Shown one piece after another: positions 42,516 through 52,125 of a DNA stretch of 64,000 nt (positions within the stretch are counted from its first letter, which is position 1; every line of letters begins with the position of its first letter). Under the pieces are notes generated by a model. It saw only the letters and a program-made list of their open reading frames with translations, was not told the DNA's origin and ran no database searches. Location: the NCBI GenBank assembly GCA_002482885.1, contig DLGW01000005.1, forward strand, positions 190,533 through 254,532, written 5' to 3'. The stretch is from Flavobacteriaceae bacterium UBA7684 (lineage in GTDB: Bacteria > Bacteroidota > Bacteroidia > Flavobacteriales > Flavobacteriaceae). The position numbers and the translations under genes are program-made.

Positions 42516-43795
42516 TGCATATTATAAAATTGATTATAGTCCGAGAGTTTTTGTCTAGAATCAGAAACAAATCTTTTATCATCATGACTTTTGTAAGTCC
42601 TTTGATTATGATTGCAATTGCAGGAGTAGTGATGTATTTGAATGTTCAAAAAGAAGCCAGTATCACACCTATTGCAGTTTGTGATTTGAGTGGGCAAGTG
42701 GTTTCAGAATTAAAAAACACAGAACATTTGACTTTTACCGATTGTACCCCTTTGGGTGTGGATCAGGCAAAAAAACACTTATTAGCAGATGGTTACGAAG
42801 GTTTGTTGATTATTCAATCTGCTTCGGAATCTTTACCTAATCGTTTTGAATACTACTCCGAAAACAACCCCTCTTTGGAATTGGTTTTTAGTATAGAACA
42901 ATCTTTAGAAGAAATTCTAACCCGAAAAAATTTAGAACGCGCCCAAGTAGATTTGAATTTAATTGAGCAGTCTAAGGCAGATATTAATTTAGAAGTCTTT
43001 GGAGCACAAGGCAAAGCCAGTTTAAAAGGACTTACCGAAATTAAAATGGCAATAGGTGGCGCTTTGGGTTATTTTATCATGATGTTTATTGTGATTTATG
43101 GCAATATGGTGATGCGTAGTGTGATTGAAGAAAAAAATAACCGCATTGTAGAAATTATTATTTCATCGGTAAAACCATTTTATTTAATGATAGGTAAGAT
43201 TTTAGGCACTTCTTTAGCGGGCTTATTACAATTTTGTATTTGGTTGGTATGTGGACTCTTATTACTAACCGTTTTAGGAATTGTTGCTCAACCCGTATTA
43301 GATTCATCTGTTCAAAATACAGGAGGAATCCCTTCCGAAATCATGAGTTTTTCTTCGGAATTATTTGATTTTCCATGGGCAACCATTGGATTTTCATTCT
43401 TGCTTTTCTTTTTAGGAGGCTATTTGTTGTACAGTTCCTTTTATGCCGCCATTGGTGCAGCAGTAGACAGTGAAACCGATTCCCAACAATTTTTATTACC
43501 GATTATTTCGCCATTAGTTTTGGCGGTATATGTAGGATTTTTTACCGTAATTAATGAACCACATGGAACTGTTGCTTTGGTATTTTCGTTAATTCCATTT
43601 ACCTCGCCCATTGTTATGCTCATGAGGATTCCTTTTGGAGTACCCTTTTGGCAGATAGTTTTATCACTCACTCTATTATTTACTACTTTTATAGCCGTAG
43701 TTTGGATGGCAGGCAAAATATACCGTATTGGGATTCTTTCTCACGGAAAAAAGCCTACTTACAAGGAATTGATTCAGTGGATTAAATATTATTAG
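42512..43795 (+). CDS. ABC-2 family permease (NatB/YhaP-like)
   Basis: 427 residues. One N-terminal membrane helix (SFIIMTFVSPLIMIAIAGVV), a ~140-residue extracytoplasmic domain, then five or six C-terminal helices beginning GALGYFIMMFIVIYGNMV and the coupling segment VIEEKNNRIVEIIISSVKP. The layout matches NatB-type sodium/drug efflux permeases. The substrate is unknown. Confidence 0.92.
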   Translation: MMHIIKLIIVREFLSRIRNKSFIIMTFVSPLIMIAIAGVVMYLNVQKEASITPIAVCDLSGQVVSELKNTEHLTFTDCTPLGVDQAKKHLLADGYEGLLIIQSASESLPNRFEYYSENNPSLELVFSIEQSLEEILTRKNLERAQVDLNLIEQSKADINLEVFGAQGKASLKGLTEIKMAIGGALGYFIMMFIVIYGNMVMRSVIEEKNNRIVEIIISSVKPFYLMIGKILGTSLAGLLQFCIWLVCGLLLLTVLGIVAQPVLDSSVQNTGGIPSEIMSFSSELFDFPWATIGFSFLLFFLGGYLLYSSFYAAIGAAVDSETDSQQFLLPIISPLVLAVYVGFFTVINEPHGTVALVFSLIPFTSPIVMLMRIPFGVPFWQIVLSLTLLFTTFIAVVWMAGKIYRIGILSHGKKPTYKELIQWIKYY

Positions 43796-43796
43796 T

Positions 43797-44630
43797 ATGA
43801 TGTTCGAAAAAATAAAGGCCTTTTTTGGTACCAGTATCATTCATACCAAAGATGTGAATTTTACCTTAGGAACCCTCTTTGCTTTAATCATAGCATTTAT
43901 CATCACCAACTATTTGTTGCGATTTATTAGGCTATTGATTACCCGTAAGTTGCCGATTATGGACAAAGTTAAGTTTATTAGCTTATTTCAGTTCATTAAA
44001 TACTTTGTGTATATTTTGGTAATCATGTTCACCTTAAATGCTTCTGGGGTGAATGTCAGTGTGTTAATTACGGCTTCTGCGGCTTTATTTATTGGTTTGG
44101 GTTTTGCCTTACAACAATTATTTCAGGATGTGATTGCAGGGGTAATGATTATTTTAGATCAGTCTTTGCGCGTTGGAGACGTTATTGAAATAGAAAAAAG
44201 AGTTGGCAAGGTTACCGAAATTAATCTGCGAACTACCCGTGTAGTTACCCGTAACGAAAGAGTTTTAGTAGTGCCTAACCATAAATTTATGAATGAAGTG
44301 TTATTCAATTGGACACAAAATCATAATGTGGTAAGGGAAGATATTTTGGTAAGAGTGGCTCATGGTTCCGACGTAGAATTGGTGCGACAAATTTTATTAG
44401 AAATTGCCAACAAAGATCCACGAGTAGAAAAGAAACCCAAAGCTCATGTGTTTTTTGAAAATTTTGGAGAATCTAGTTTAGATTTTACACTGTATATATA
44501 CGTAACCGATTCGTTTGCGGTGCTTAGCTTAAAAAGTGATATTCGTTTTGAAATAGATAAGAAATTTAAAATCCACAACATTAAAATTCCTTTACCACAA
44601 AGAGAAATTTATATTAACAATCCTCGATAA
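43797..44630 (+). CDS. MscS-family mechanosensitive ion channel
   Basis: 277 residues. Three membrane helices; the pore helix region ITASAALFIGLGFALQQLFQDV, followed by AGVMIILDQSLRVGDVIEIE, is the MscS core, then the cytoplasmic vestibule. It releases osmolytes on hypo-osmotic shock. Two ATGs (43797 and 43800) are equally possible. Starts one base after the ABC permease and ends six bases before the response regulator. Confidence 0.94.
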   Translation: MMFEKIKAFFGTSIIHTKDVNFTLGTLFALIIAFIITNYLLRFIRLLITRKLPIMDKVKFISLFQFIKYFVYILVIMFTLNASGVNVSVLITASAALFIGLGFALQQLFQDVIAGVMIILDQSLRVGDVIEIEKRVGKVTEINLRTTRVVTRNERVLVVPNHKFMNEVLFNWTQNHNVVREDILVRVAHGSDVELVRQILLEIANKDPRVEKKPKAHVFFENFGESSLDFTLYIYVTDSFAVLSLKSDIRFEIDKKFKIHNIKIPLPQREIYINNPR

Positions 44631-44636
44631 AAAACC

Positions 44637-45800
44637 ATGGCTAAAATTTTAATTATAGAAGACGAAGCCTCTATTCGTAGGGTTTTATCTAAAATCATAG
44701 CAGAAGAAAATTCCGAATACAAGGTTTTTGATGCCGAAGATGGCGTTCAAGGATTAGAAAAGGTAAAAAATGAGGATTTTGATTTAATCCTTTGTGATAT
44801 TAAAATGCCTAAAATGGATGGCGTGGAAGTATTGGAAGCCGTAAAAAAAATCAAACCCGAAATACCTGTAGTGATGATTTCTGGTCACGGAGACTTGGAA
44901 ACCGCTATAAATACCATGCGATTAGGGGCGTTTGATTACATTTCTAAACCACCTGATTTGAATCGTTTATTGAATACGGTTAGAAATGCCTTAGAAAAGA
45001 AAAGTTTACTTGTAGAAAACAAAATTCTAAAAAAGAAAATCAGTAAAAACCATCAGATTATAGGGGAAAGTGAGCCGATTCAAAAAATAAAACAAATGAT
45101 TGACAAGGTGGCTCCGACCGACGCTCGTGTTTTGATTACGGGCGAAAATGGAACAGGTAAAGAACTAGTTGCCCATCAATTACACGACAATAGCGACCGT
45201 GCTTCGGCTTTATTGATTGAAGTAAATTGTGCAGCCATACCTTCGGAATTGATTGAAAGTGAGTTGTTCGGACACGTAAAAGGCGCTTTTACTTCGGCAG
45301 TAAAAGACAAACCGGGTAAGTTTGAATTGGCCGATAAAGGCACTATTTTTTTAGATGAAATTGGCGATATGAGTTTATCTGCACAAGCTAAAGTATTACG
45401 GGCTTTGCAAGAAAGCGTAATTACTCGAGTAGGCGCCGAAAAAGATATTAAAGTAGATGTTAGGGTAGTGGCCGCTACGAATAAGGATTTAAAAAAAGAA
45501 ATTGCCGAAGGGCGTTTTCGAGAAGATTTGTACCACCGATTGGCGGTAATTATTATAAAAGTTCCTGCTTTAAATGACAGACGAGAAGATATTCCGTTAT
45601 TGATTGAACATTTTGTTTCTAAAATTACTCAGGATCAAGGAAGTGTAAAAAAAGTATTTTCGCCCCAAGCGATAGAAATGTTAAAAGCATACGATTGGAC
45701 AGGAAATATTCGAGAACTTAGAAATGTAGTGGAAAGATTATTGATTTTAGGTGGTAACGAAGTTTCTGAGCAAGATGTGTTAATGTTTGCTAGTAAATAG
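44637..45800 (+). CDS. Response regulator with AAA+ sigma-54 activator domain, no DNA-binding domain
   Basis: 387 residues. Receiver domain 1-~120 with the acidic pocket (IEDEAS), the phospho-Asp in LILCDIKMPKMDG and the Lys in YISKPPD. The AAA+ domain at ~135-370 has Walker A GENGTGKE, Walker B TIFLDEIGDM and the R-finger region GRFREDLYHRL. Two oddities: the sigma-54 contact loop reads GAFTSA instead of GAFTGA, and the protein ends right after the AAA+ lid with no Fis-type helix-turn-helix. FlgR and CtcC are known NtrC-type regulators without DNA-binding domains. No histidine kinase is adjacent. Confidence 0.92.
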   Translation: MAKILIIEDEASIRRVLSKIIAEENSEYKVFDAEDGVQGLEKVKNEDFDLILCDIKMPKMDGVEVLEAVKKIKPEIPVVMISGHGDLETAINTMRLGAFDYISKPPDLNRLLNTVRNALEKKSLLVENKILKKKISKNHQIIGESEPIQKIKQMIDKVAPTDARVLITGENGTGKELVAHQLHDNSDRASALLIEVNCAAIPSELIESELFGHVKGAFTSAVKDKPGKFELADKGTIFLDEIGDMSLSAQAKVLRALQESVITRVGAEKDIKVDVRVVAATNKDLKKEIAEGRFREDLYHRLAVIIIKVPALNDRREDIPLLIEHFVSKITQDQGSVKKVFSPQAIEMLKAYDWTGNIRELRNVVERLLILGGNEVSEQDVLMFASK

Positions 45801-45806
45801 TTGTTT

Positions 45807-46565
45807 ATGAAAGTTTTATTGTCTCCGGCTAAGTCTTTAGATTTTGAAAAAGAAGTTCCGACCCAAGAATATTCAACGGCTTTATTTTTAAAACAGTCCG
45901 AAAAAATCAACAAGGTTTTACGAAAAAAGAAACCGAAGGATTTGTCTGAATTGATGGATATATCCGACAAGTTGGCTCAGTTAAACTGGGAACGCAACCA
46001 ACAATGGCAAGTTCCTTTTCCTGCGGAACAATCCAAATCGGCGATTTATGCGTTTAATGGCGATGTTTACGAAGGTTTTGACGCCTATGGATTGCCTTTA
46101 GAAAAAATAGAGGCGATGCAAAACACCATTCGTATACTTTCGGGTTTATATGGAGTGTTAAAACCTTTAGATTTGATTTTGCCGTATCGTTTGGAAATGG
46201 GAACGTCTTTACCGATAGGAACCCATAAAAATTTATATGCTTTTTGGAAGGAAACCGTTACTAAGTATTTGAATACGGAATTACAATCCGATGAGGTTTT
46301 AGTCAATTTAGCCAGTAAGGAATATGCCGATGTGGTGGATTTTAAAAAGATTAAAACAACCGTTGTTGTTCCAGAATTTAAAGATTATAAAAATGGCCAG
46401 TTAAAAATCATTAGTTTTTTTGCTAAAAAAGCTAGGGGATTAATGGCTAGATACATTATAGATACCAACGCCCAATCTTTAGAAGATTTAAAACGTTTTA
46501 ACTACGGAGGTTACGCTTTAGATGAGTCTTTATGTAAAGGGAATCAATTGGTTTTTACCCGATAA
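45807..46565 (+). CDS. yaaA: YaaA (DUF328/UPF0246) peroxide-stress protein
   Basis: 252 residues from the ATG at 45807 (MKVLLSPAKSLDFE). The conserved N-terminus, AIYAFNGDVYEGFDA, ILSGLYGVLKPLDLILPYRLEMG, and KKARGLMARYI match the family. In E. coli YaaA limits free iron and DNA damage under peroxide stress. Its 3' end overlaps the convergent lnt gene by 11 bases. Confidence 0.93.
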   Translation: MKVLLSPAKSLDFEKEVPTQEYSTALFLKQSEKINKVLRKKKPKDLSELMDISDKLAQLNWERNQQWQVPFPAEQSKSAIYAFNGDVYEGFDAYGLPLEKIEAMQNTIRILSGLYGVLKPLDLILPYRLEMGTSLPIGTHKNLYAFWKETVTKYLNTELQSDEVLVNLASKEYADVVDFKKIKTTVVVPEFKDYKNGQLKIISFFAKKARGLMARYIIDTNAQSLEDLKRFNYGGYALDESLCKGNQLVFTR

Positions 46566-48144
46566 CTTCTTTTCTGCGAGTAAAAGCTACTAATAACAAT
46601 ATGCTAGCAAGAAACAGGGCAATACGAGCAATATAATCGCCATGTTGTACGTAAAAAGTTTCTTTTTGGTTTAGGCTTACTTTGCCTATTAAACTGGTTT
46701 TTTGATTGTATTTGGTTTTTTGGGTAATCTCTCCTTTTTGATTGATGAATGCAGAAATGCCTGTATTGGCGCTTCGCGCTACATCTTTACGGGTTTCTAT
46801 GGCGCGTAATCGAGCAAGGCTTAAATGTTGTAAATGTCCTTGGGTTTCGTTCCACCAAGCATCGTTGGTCATAATGGCTAAAAAGTCGGCTTTATTTTTC
46901 GCGTAACCCGTTACGTATTCTCCATAAACGGATTCGTAACAAATAATGGGAGCTATTTTTGTTCCGTCTTTATCGGTAAATACACTGCGTTCATCTTGGG
47001 TTGTTTTGGTAGACATAGTTCCCCCCAAATCAATCATATAATTTTTAAGTAAAGGTTCAAAAAAGGGTTTGTAAGGAAGATTTTCTACCCCAACCACTAG
47101 TTTTGATTTGTTGTATTTCTGAACAGGAGTATTGTTGCTGATGTATAATCCAGAATTGTAAAAATTAACCCAGATATTTTCTTCCACTTGATTAGATGCT
47201 GGATTAGTTAGGGCTTTATGGTACAGAATATCATAAGTATCAATACCTAATAAAAAGGAAGATTTAGGGTATTGATTCATAAACCGATGCAGTAAGTTTT
47301 TTCCCGCAGAAAATTGAAAATTCTCGTAAGGAATATTTTCTGCTAAAACCGTTTCTGGAGCAATAATATAATTGGTGTTTGGGGTGATTTTTTCTTGTGT
47401 TTGTTCTAGTAAGCCTATAATTACTTCGGTGTTTGATTTACTGTATTTTTCGGTGTAAGGATCTACATTGGGTTGTAAAAGAATTACCTCTTTTTGCGCA
47501 CCTTTAACAGAATATGTTTCAAATAAATAAAAAGAAAATAATAAGGGTAATCCAATAACTAAAGCAATAGGAATTATCTTTTTAACGGAAAAAACAGTCT
47601 TTATTTGAAAAGTTTGAATCAGATTAAACAGCATTACATTGGTTAGTAATATCCATAAGGAACCGCCGAAAGTTCCGGTATATTCATACCATTGAATCCA
47701 TGAAGGATATTCCGAAAAACCATTCCCTAAATTCAACCAAGGCCAAGAAAATTCCCAATGCAAGTGCATTTTTTCGAATACCAACCAAATCGAAATAAAA
47801 AAAGGCCAATAAATTTTAGGAGTACTTTTTTTAGCTACCCAATGATATAATAAAAAAACCAGCGCCATTAATAAACTATTCACTAAAACCGCAATCAAAA
47901 CGCCAAATAAGGAGGCATAATACAGCCAGGCAGTAGTGCTGAAATTCCAGATTAAAAAACTTATATAAGCTAAACCGAAAATTTTTAAACCACTGTTTTT
48001 TGTATTTCGTAAAGTGTTTTCAGCTAGCAATAACGGGACAAATGCAATCCATAAAAATATAGGAAAACCCAAGGTAGGCCATCCTAAATAAAATAAAATC
48101 CCTGAAAATAAAGCTAAAGATAAGGGGTGGTTAAGTGCTTTCAT
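46555..48144 (-). CDS. lnt: Apolipoprotein N-acyltransferase
   Basis: 529 residues. Several N-terminal membrane helices (up to ~210), then a periplasmic nitrilase domain with the Glu-Lys-Cys triad expected in APETVLAENIPYEN, KYNKSKLVVGVENLPY and PIICYESVYG, and a last helix near the C-terminus. It adds the third acyl chain to lipoproteins. It starts at the stop of the PorV/PorQ gene (one-base overlap). Confidence 0.94.
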   Translation of the reverse strand: MKALNHPLSLALFSGILFYLGWPTLGFPIFLWIAFVPLLLAENTLRNTKNSGLKIFGLAYISFLIWNFSTTAWLYYASLFGVLIAVLVNSLLMALVFLLYHWVAKKSTPKIYWPFFISIWLVFEKMHLHWEFSWPWLNLGNGFSEYPSWIQWYEYTGTFGGSLWILLTNVMLFNLIQTFQIKTVFSVKKIIPIALVIGLPLLFSFYLFETYSVKGAQKEVILLQPNVDPYTEKYSKSNTEVIIGLLEQTQEKITPNTNYIIAPETVLAENIPYENFQFSAGKNLLHRFMNQYPKSSFLLGIDTYDILYHKALTNPASNQVEENIWVNFYNSGLYISNNTPVQKYNKSKLVVGVENLPYKPFFEPLLKNYMIDLGGTMSTKTTQDERSVFTDKDGTKIAPIICYESVYGEYVTGYAKNKADFLAIMTNDAWWNETQGHLQHLSLARLRAIETRKDVARSANTGISAFINQKGEITQKTKYNQKTSLIGKVSLNQKETFYVQHGDYIARIALFLASILLLVAFTRRKEVIG

Positions 48145-49217
48145 TATTTTTTAGCGAAGGCAGAAAAATCAACTTTTAACGAAAAAATATTGGAATACAT
48201 ACTACCGTTAATGTCGCCAATATTGGTTAGAGCGTAATCAATAGCGATTTTTCGATACTGAAAACCAATGCCCGCATTGGGTTGAAATTGTGTTTTTTGA
48301 CTGTTGTCGAATTGGGTTATTTTTTGAAAATTTCCTAAACCTGCTCGTACAAAAACTACGTTGGCATAACCAAATTGAAATCCTACAGCGGGGTCAATAC
48401 TCATTTTTTCAGACGAAATGATGTCGTTGGTTCGGGCAAAACGTGTGTTTAAGTTAAAAGCGGTTAATAAAGAATATTTTTCTTTAATAATAAAATTTCT
48501 GGCTACACCTAATTGTAATTTAGGAAGAGTGATTTCTGTTTTTTCGGGTAATTCTTGGTTTTGACCTGGTACCGCATTTTGAATGTCTTGAATTCCTTTT
48601 TCGTCAAAAGACCAAACATTTACCGTGGTGGTAATGTCTTTAACCATTACGCCTAATTTCCAATTGCGGTATTGGTATTGTGCGCCAATATCAAATCCAA
48701 ATCCCCAAGAATTAGCAAAATCTCCAATAATTCTGCGAACCATTTTAGCATTGGCTCCGTAATTTAGGTTTTTGATTTTACTTTTTCGTGCATAAGAAAG
48801 AATCCCCGCATAATCGGCAGCCGAAAAGGTGCTGATTCTGTTGTAATCAATATTTCCTTGATTGTCAATTAATTGAGTGGTGTTTAAAATATTGTCTACT
48901 CCAAATCTAATCAATGAAACACCAAAAGAACTGACGCTGTCAATAGGAGTGGCGTAAGCGGCATAATCATACTGAGCAATATTTGCAAAGTAAGAAGCGT
49001 GCATTAAAGCAATCTGTTTATCTTTGACGTGCACCAATCCAGCAGGATTCCAATATCCCGCATGAACATCGTCGGTATGAGCAACTACTGCATTGGACAT
49101 GCCCAATGCCGCGGCATTAACCCCAATGTTTAAAAATTCATTGGAATATTTTCTAGCGGTTTGAGCAAATGCTGAAACAGAAATAAGAAGGATGAAAAGC
49201 AGATTTTTTTGAAACAA
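48144..49217 (-). CDS. PorV/PorQ-family outer membrane protein (T9SS-related)
   Basis: 357 residues. Signal peptide ending AFAQ. The mature start LNIGVNAAALGMSNAVVAHT and GYWNPAGLVHV is the PorV/PorQ family signature, followed by a FadL-like barrel. PorV carries cargo from the T9SS translocon; PorQ is a related component; this protein may be a paralogue of either. The T9SS-sorted glycosidase at 22354-24888 shows the organism uses T9SS. A TATTTTTG box lies just upstream on the minus strand (49234-49241). Confidence 0.82.
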   Translation of the reverse strand: MFQKNLLFILLISVSAFAQTARKYSNEFLNIGVNAAALGMSNAVVAHTDDVHAGYWNPAGLVHVKDKQIALMHASYFANIAQYDYAAYATPIDSVSSFGVSLIRFGVDNILNTTQLIDNQGNIDYNRISTFSAADYAGILSYARKSKIKNLNYGANAKMVRRIIGDFANSWGFGFDIGAQYQYRNWKLGVMVKDITTTVNVWSFDEKGIQDIQNAVPGQNQELPEKTEITLPKLQLGVARNFIIKEKYSLLTAFNLNTRFARTNDIISSEKMSIDPAVGFQFGYANVVFVRAGLGNFQKITQFDNSQKTQFQPNAGIGFQYRKIAIDYALTNIGDINGSMYSNIFSLKVDFSAFAKK

Positions 49218-49304
49218 TTTGTCTTGGTTTTGGCAAAAATATAAAAATAAAGTAGTAAATTTAATATAAACTTTTTCAAAAAGAAGTTAAACAATTAATA
49301 AGGA

Positions 49305-50045
49305 ATGAATATAAAATCGTTTGTGCCCAACGCACTCACCCTATTGAATCTGTTTTTTGGATTAATCGCATTGGTTTTAGTTTTTAATAAAGAATATCCA
49401 TTAGCTTTTTTAGCCGTTTGTATTGGGATATTATTTGATTTTTTTGATGGATTTGCGGCTCGTTTGTTGCAGGTACAAAGTAAACTAGGGGTAGAATTAG
49501 ACTCCATGGCAGACATGGTAACTAGTGGAGTTGTTCCTGGTTCGGTGATGTTTTTTTTGTTGATGGAAAGTATGGGTATTCAGTTAAGTGATTATGCAAA
49601 TATTTCCAGTTCGAATATATCACAATTATGGATTCCGTTAGTGGGGTTTATGATTACGTTGGCTTCGGGTTATCGCTTGGCGAAGTTTAATATTGACGAC
49701 AGACAAACGAGTTTATTTATAGGATTGCCTACTCCTGCTAATAGTTTAATGATTACAGGGTTAGTTTTTTTAGTTCAAGAAGATTTAGGATTAATTAGTG
49801 AATTGTTAAAAAGCACATGGTTTTTATTGTTAATTACTTTGATAAGTTCTTACCTTTTGAATGCTAATTTTTATCTTTTCTCTTTAAAAATAAAGAGTTT
49901 AAGCTTAAAAGAAAATGGCTTGGTTTTTGGATACTTATTAACATCAGTAGTGTTAATAATCATTTTTAAATTATTGATTTTTTCTTTTTTAATAATTTTT
50001 TATGTATTATTGTCAATCATTGCGCAGAATAAAATAAAAAAGTAA
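49305..50045 (+). CDS. pssA: CDP-diacylglycerol--serine O-phosphatidyltransferase
   Basis: 246 residues. The CDP-alcohol phosphotransferase motif DG-x2-AR-x8-G-x3-D-x3-D is seen as FDGFAARLLQ then GVELDSMADMVTSG. About seven membrane helices. It makes phosphatidylserine, the precursor of phosphatidylethanolamine. Confidence 0.94.
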   Translation: MNIKSFVPNALTLLNLFFGLIALVLVFNKEYPLAFLAVCIGILFDFFDGFAARLLQVQSKLGVELDSMADMVTSGVVPGSVMFFLLMESMGIQLSDYANISSSNISQLWIPLVGFMITLASGYRLAKFNIDDRQTSLFIGLPTPANSLMITGLVFLVQEDLGLISELLKSTWFLLLITLISSYLLNANFYLFSLKIKSLSLKENGLVFGYLLTSVVLIIIFKLLIFSFLIIFYVLLSIIAQNKIKK

Positions 50046-50068
50046 ACACTAAACTACTCTTTAAGGTT

Positions 50069-50923
50069 ATGAAAAAGTTATTTTCTAACGCTAATTTATC
50101 CTCTAAAAAAGACAACTTTAAAAAGTCTGTTAGGGATGCTTTTGTATTTGGTGGGTTAACCGCTTTATCAATTGGAGCTTATTTAACCACCAATCATTTT
50201 ACCAAGAAAGTGGGTAATTTGTCAACGGAAAACGAGTTAGTGGATCGCGTGAGCCTAGAAAACGAGATAAGATCAATGTCTGACGTTAGGGTTTACGATA
50301 TTTTAAATAAGCATGAAGGTAAAGTTTTTGGTATTGATGTTTCTCATTATCAGGGGAGTATCAACTGGCCAAAAGTAAAAACCATAGAAAATTTCCCTTT
50401 ACAGTTTGTTTTTGTTAGAGCAACCTGTGGAACCAATCGTGAAGACAAACAGTTTGATGTGAATTGGGCAAAAGCTAAAGAGCATAATCTAGTAAGAGGT
50501 GCTTATCATTATTACAGACCCGATGAAAATGCAGTTTTTCAAGCTAAAAATTTCATTAAAACGACTCAATTAAAAAAAGGTGATTTGCCGCCGGTATTAG
50601 ATATTGAGAAAATGCCAAGAAGACAATCTATGGCGAACATGAAAGTAGGATTGAAAAAATGGTTGAAATTAGTAGAAGCCCATTATGGTGTAAAACCTAT
50701 TATATACACAGGAGAAGCTTATTACAGAAATTTCTTAAAAAATGATTTTAAAGATTATACTTTTTGGATTGCTAATTACAGCCACAAAGTTTCTGAAGTA
50801 AAAGAAGGCTGGACATTTTGGCAATTTACCGATAAAGCTAAAGTTGCAGGGATTAAAGGTAATGTAGACGTAAATGTTTTTAATGGTGATTACGAAACTT
50901 TAGTTTCTAAAGTAATTCAATAA
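50069..50923 (+). CDS. Glycoside hydrolase family 25 lysozyme
   Basis: 284 residues. One N-terminal membrane segment (AFVFGGLTALSIGAYL), then a GH25 barrel with FGIDVSHYQGSINWPKVK, the catalytic pair in PVLDIEKM, and GAYHYYRPDENAVFQA. GH25 muramidases cut the beta-1,4 bond between MurNAc and GlcNAc. It is anchored to the inner membrane by prediction. Ends at a bidirectional terminator. Confidence 0.93.
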   Translation: MKKLFSNANLSSKKDNFKKSVRDAFVFGGLTALSIGAYLTTNHFTKKVGNLSTENELVDRVSLENEIRSMSDVRVYDILNKHEGKVFGIDVSHYQGSINWPKVKTIENFPLQFVFVRATCGTNREDKQFDVNWAKAKEHNLVRGAYHYYRPDENAVFQAKNFIKTTQLKKGDLPPVLDIEKMPRRQSMANMKVGLKKWLKLVEAHYGVKPIIYTGEAYYRNFLKNDFKDYTFWIANYSHKVSEVKEGWTFWQFTDKAKVAGIKGNVDVNVFNGDYETLVSKVIQ

Positions 50924-50942
50924 CAGAAATATAAAATAGATA

Positions 50943-50974
50943 AAAAAAATCCCACTTTTCAGTGGGATTTTTTT
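50943..50974. terminator. Bidirectional terminator between GH25 lysozyme and lptB
   Basis: Stem AAATCCCACT / AGTGGGATTT with a short loop, A-run before and T-run after; it serves both converging genes. Confidence 0.9.
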
Positions 50975-51719
50975 ATTGCTGAAATGCTAATTTTTTGCGT
51001 CTAAGTTCAAAGTTTTGACCTAAATAAACCTTTCTAACCATTTCGTCTTTTACCAGTTCTTCAGGAACACCAGCTTTTAGAATTTTCCCTTCAAACATCA
51101 AATAAGTTTTATCTGTAATTGCTAAGGTTTCTTGAACGTTGTGATCTGTGATTAAGATTCCTATGTTTTTATCTTTTAGTTGTGCTACAATACGTTGTAT
51201 ATCTTCTACCGCTACAGGGTCAACACCTGCAAAAGGTTCATCTAACAAAATAAATTTAGGATTGGTAGCTAAAGCTCGGGCAATTTCCGTTCTTCGGCGT
51301 TCTCCTCCCGACAACAAATCGCCTCGGTTGGTGCGTATGTGTTCTAAACTGAATTCGGCAATTAATTCTTCCATTTTAGCTTCTTGCTCTGTTTTGGAAA
51401 GATTGGTTAATTGCAACACACTTAAAATATTGTCTTCGATACTTAATTTTCTGAATACAGAAGCCTCTTGAGCCAAATAGCCAATGCCATTTTGAGCTCT
51501 TTTATACATAGGGAAATTAGTAATGTCGGTATCGTCTAAATAAATGCTTCCACCATTAGGTTTTACTAATCCTACAATCATGTAAAACGAAGTGGTTTTA
51601 CCCGCGCCGTTAGGACCTAACAGCCCCACAATTTCTCCTTGTTTAACTTCTAAAGAAACGCCTTTTACTACGCTTCGTCCTTTGTAGGTTTTAATCAAAT
51701 TATCGGCTCGTAGTATCAT
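50973..51719 (-). CDS. lptB: LPS export ABC transporter ATPase
   Basis: 248 residues. Walker A GPNGAGKTTSFYMIVGL, signature LSGGERRRTEIARAL, Walker B FILLDEPFAGVDP, switch ITDHNVQETL. The GLVKPNGGSIYLDDTDIT and GIGYLAQEASVFRKLSIEDN segments are LptB-typical. It powers lipopolysaccharide transport with LptF/G, which are not in the window. Seven bases after the SRPBCC-like gene. Confidence 0.95.
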   Translation of the reverse strand: MILRADNLIKTYKGRSVVKGVSLEVKQGEIVGLLGPNGAGKTTSFYMIVGLVKPNGGSIYLDDTDITNFPMYKRAQNGIGYLAQEASVFRKLSIEDNILSVLQLTNLSKTEQEAKMEELIAEFSLEHIRTNRGDLLSGGERRRTEIARALATNPKFILLDEPFAGVDPVAVEDIQRIVAQLKDKNIGILITDHNVQETLAITDKTYLMFEGKILKAGVPEELVKDEMVRKVYLGQNFELRRKKLAFQQ

Positions 51720-51726
51720 AAATAAT

Positions 51727-52116
51727 TTATAAGGAACCTAGTTTTTGACTCAATACACCTAAAAAGTTACTGATAGGATTTTTAATCATCATAGACATCA
51801 TGGCATTAAAATTACCTTCAAAAACAAATTGAGCATTGGTTTTATTTTCAGCAGTACTGTTTAATAATAAACTCAATTGAAAAGGCGTTTTTTCGCTAGC
51901 CGATGATAGTAATATTTTTTGAGGTTGTATGTCTATTAATTTTAGTTCAAATTCAGGCATGCCTTGTAAAGCAAATTTAAACGATTGATTGCCTGTTAAT
52001 TCAAATTTAGAAATGTTTTCGGGCATTAATTGTTTGTAGTTTTCTGGAACAGATGCAAAGTCAATAACTGCCTGAGTAGATTGGTTTATTTGGGTAATTG
52101 GGCTTTCGATAATCAT
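51727..52116 (-). CDS. SRPBCC-like small protein between pyrE and lptB
   Basis: 129 residues. The pattern of a first strand, an acidic helix (FASVPENYKQLMPENISKFE) and antiparallel strands (FELKLIDIQPQKILLSS, NAQFVFEGNFNAMMSMMI) is that of a START/SRPBCC (polyketide-cyclase-like) fold. The ligand is unknown. It lies nine bases after pyrE in the same direction. Confidence 0.7.
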   Translation of the reverse strand: MIIESPITQINQSTQAVIDFASVPENYKQLMPENISKFELTGNQSFKFALQGMPEFELKLIDIQPQKILLSSASEKTPFQLSLLLNSTAENKTNAQFVFEGNFNAMMSMMIKNPISNFLGVLSQKLGSL

Positions 52117-52125
52117 GGTGTTGTT

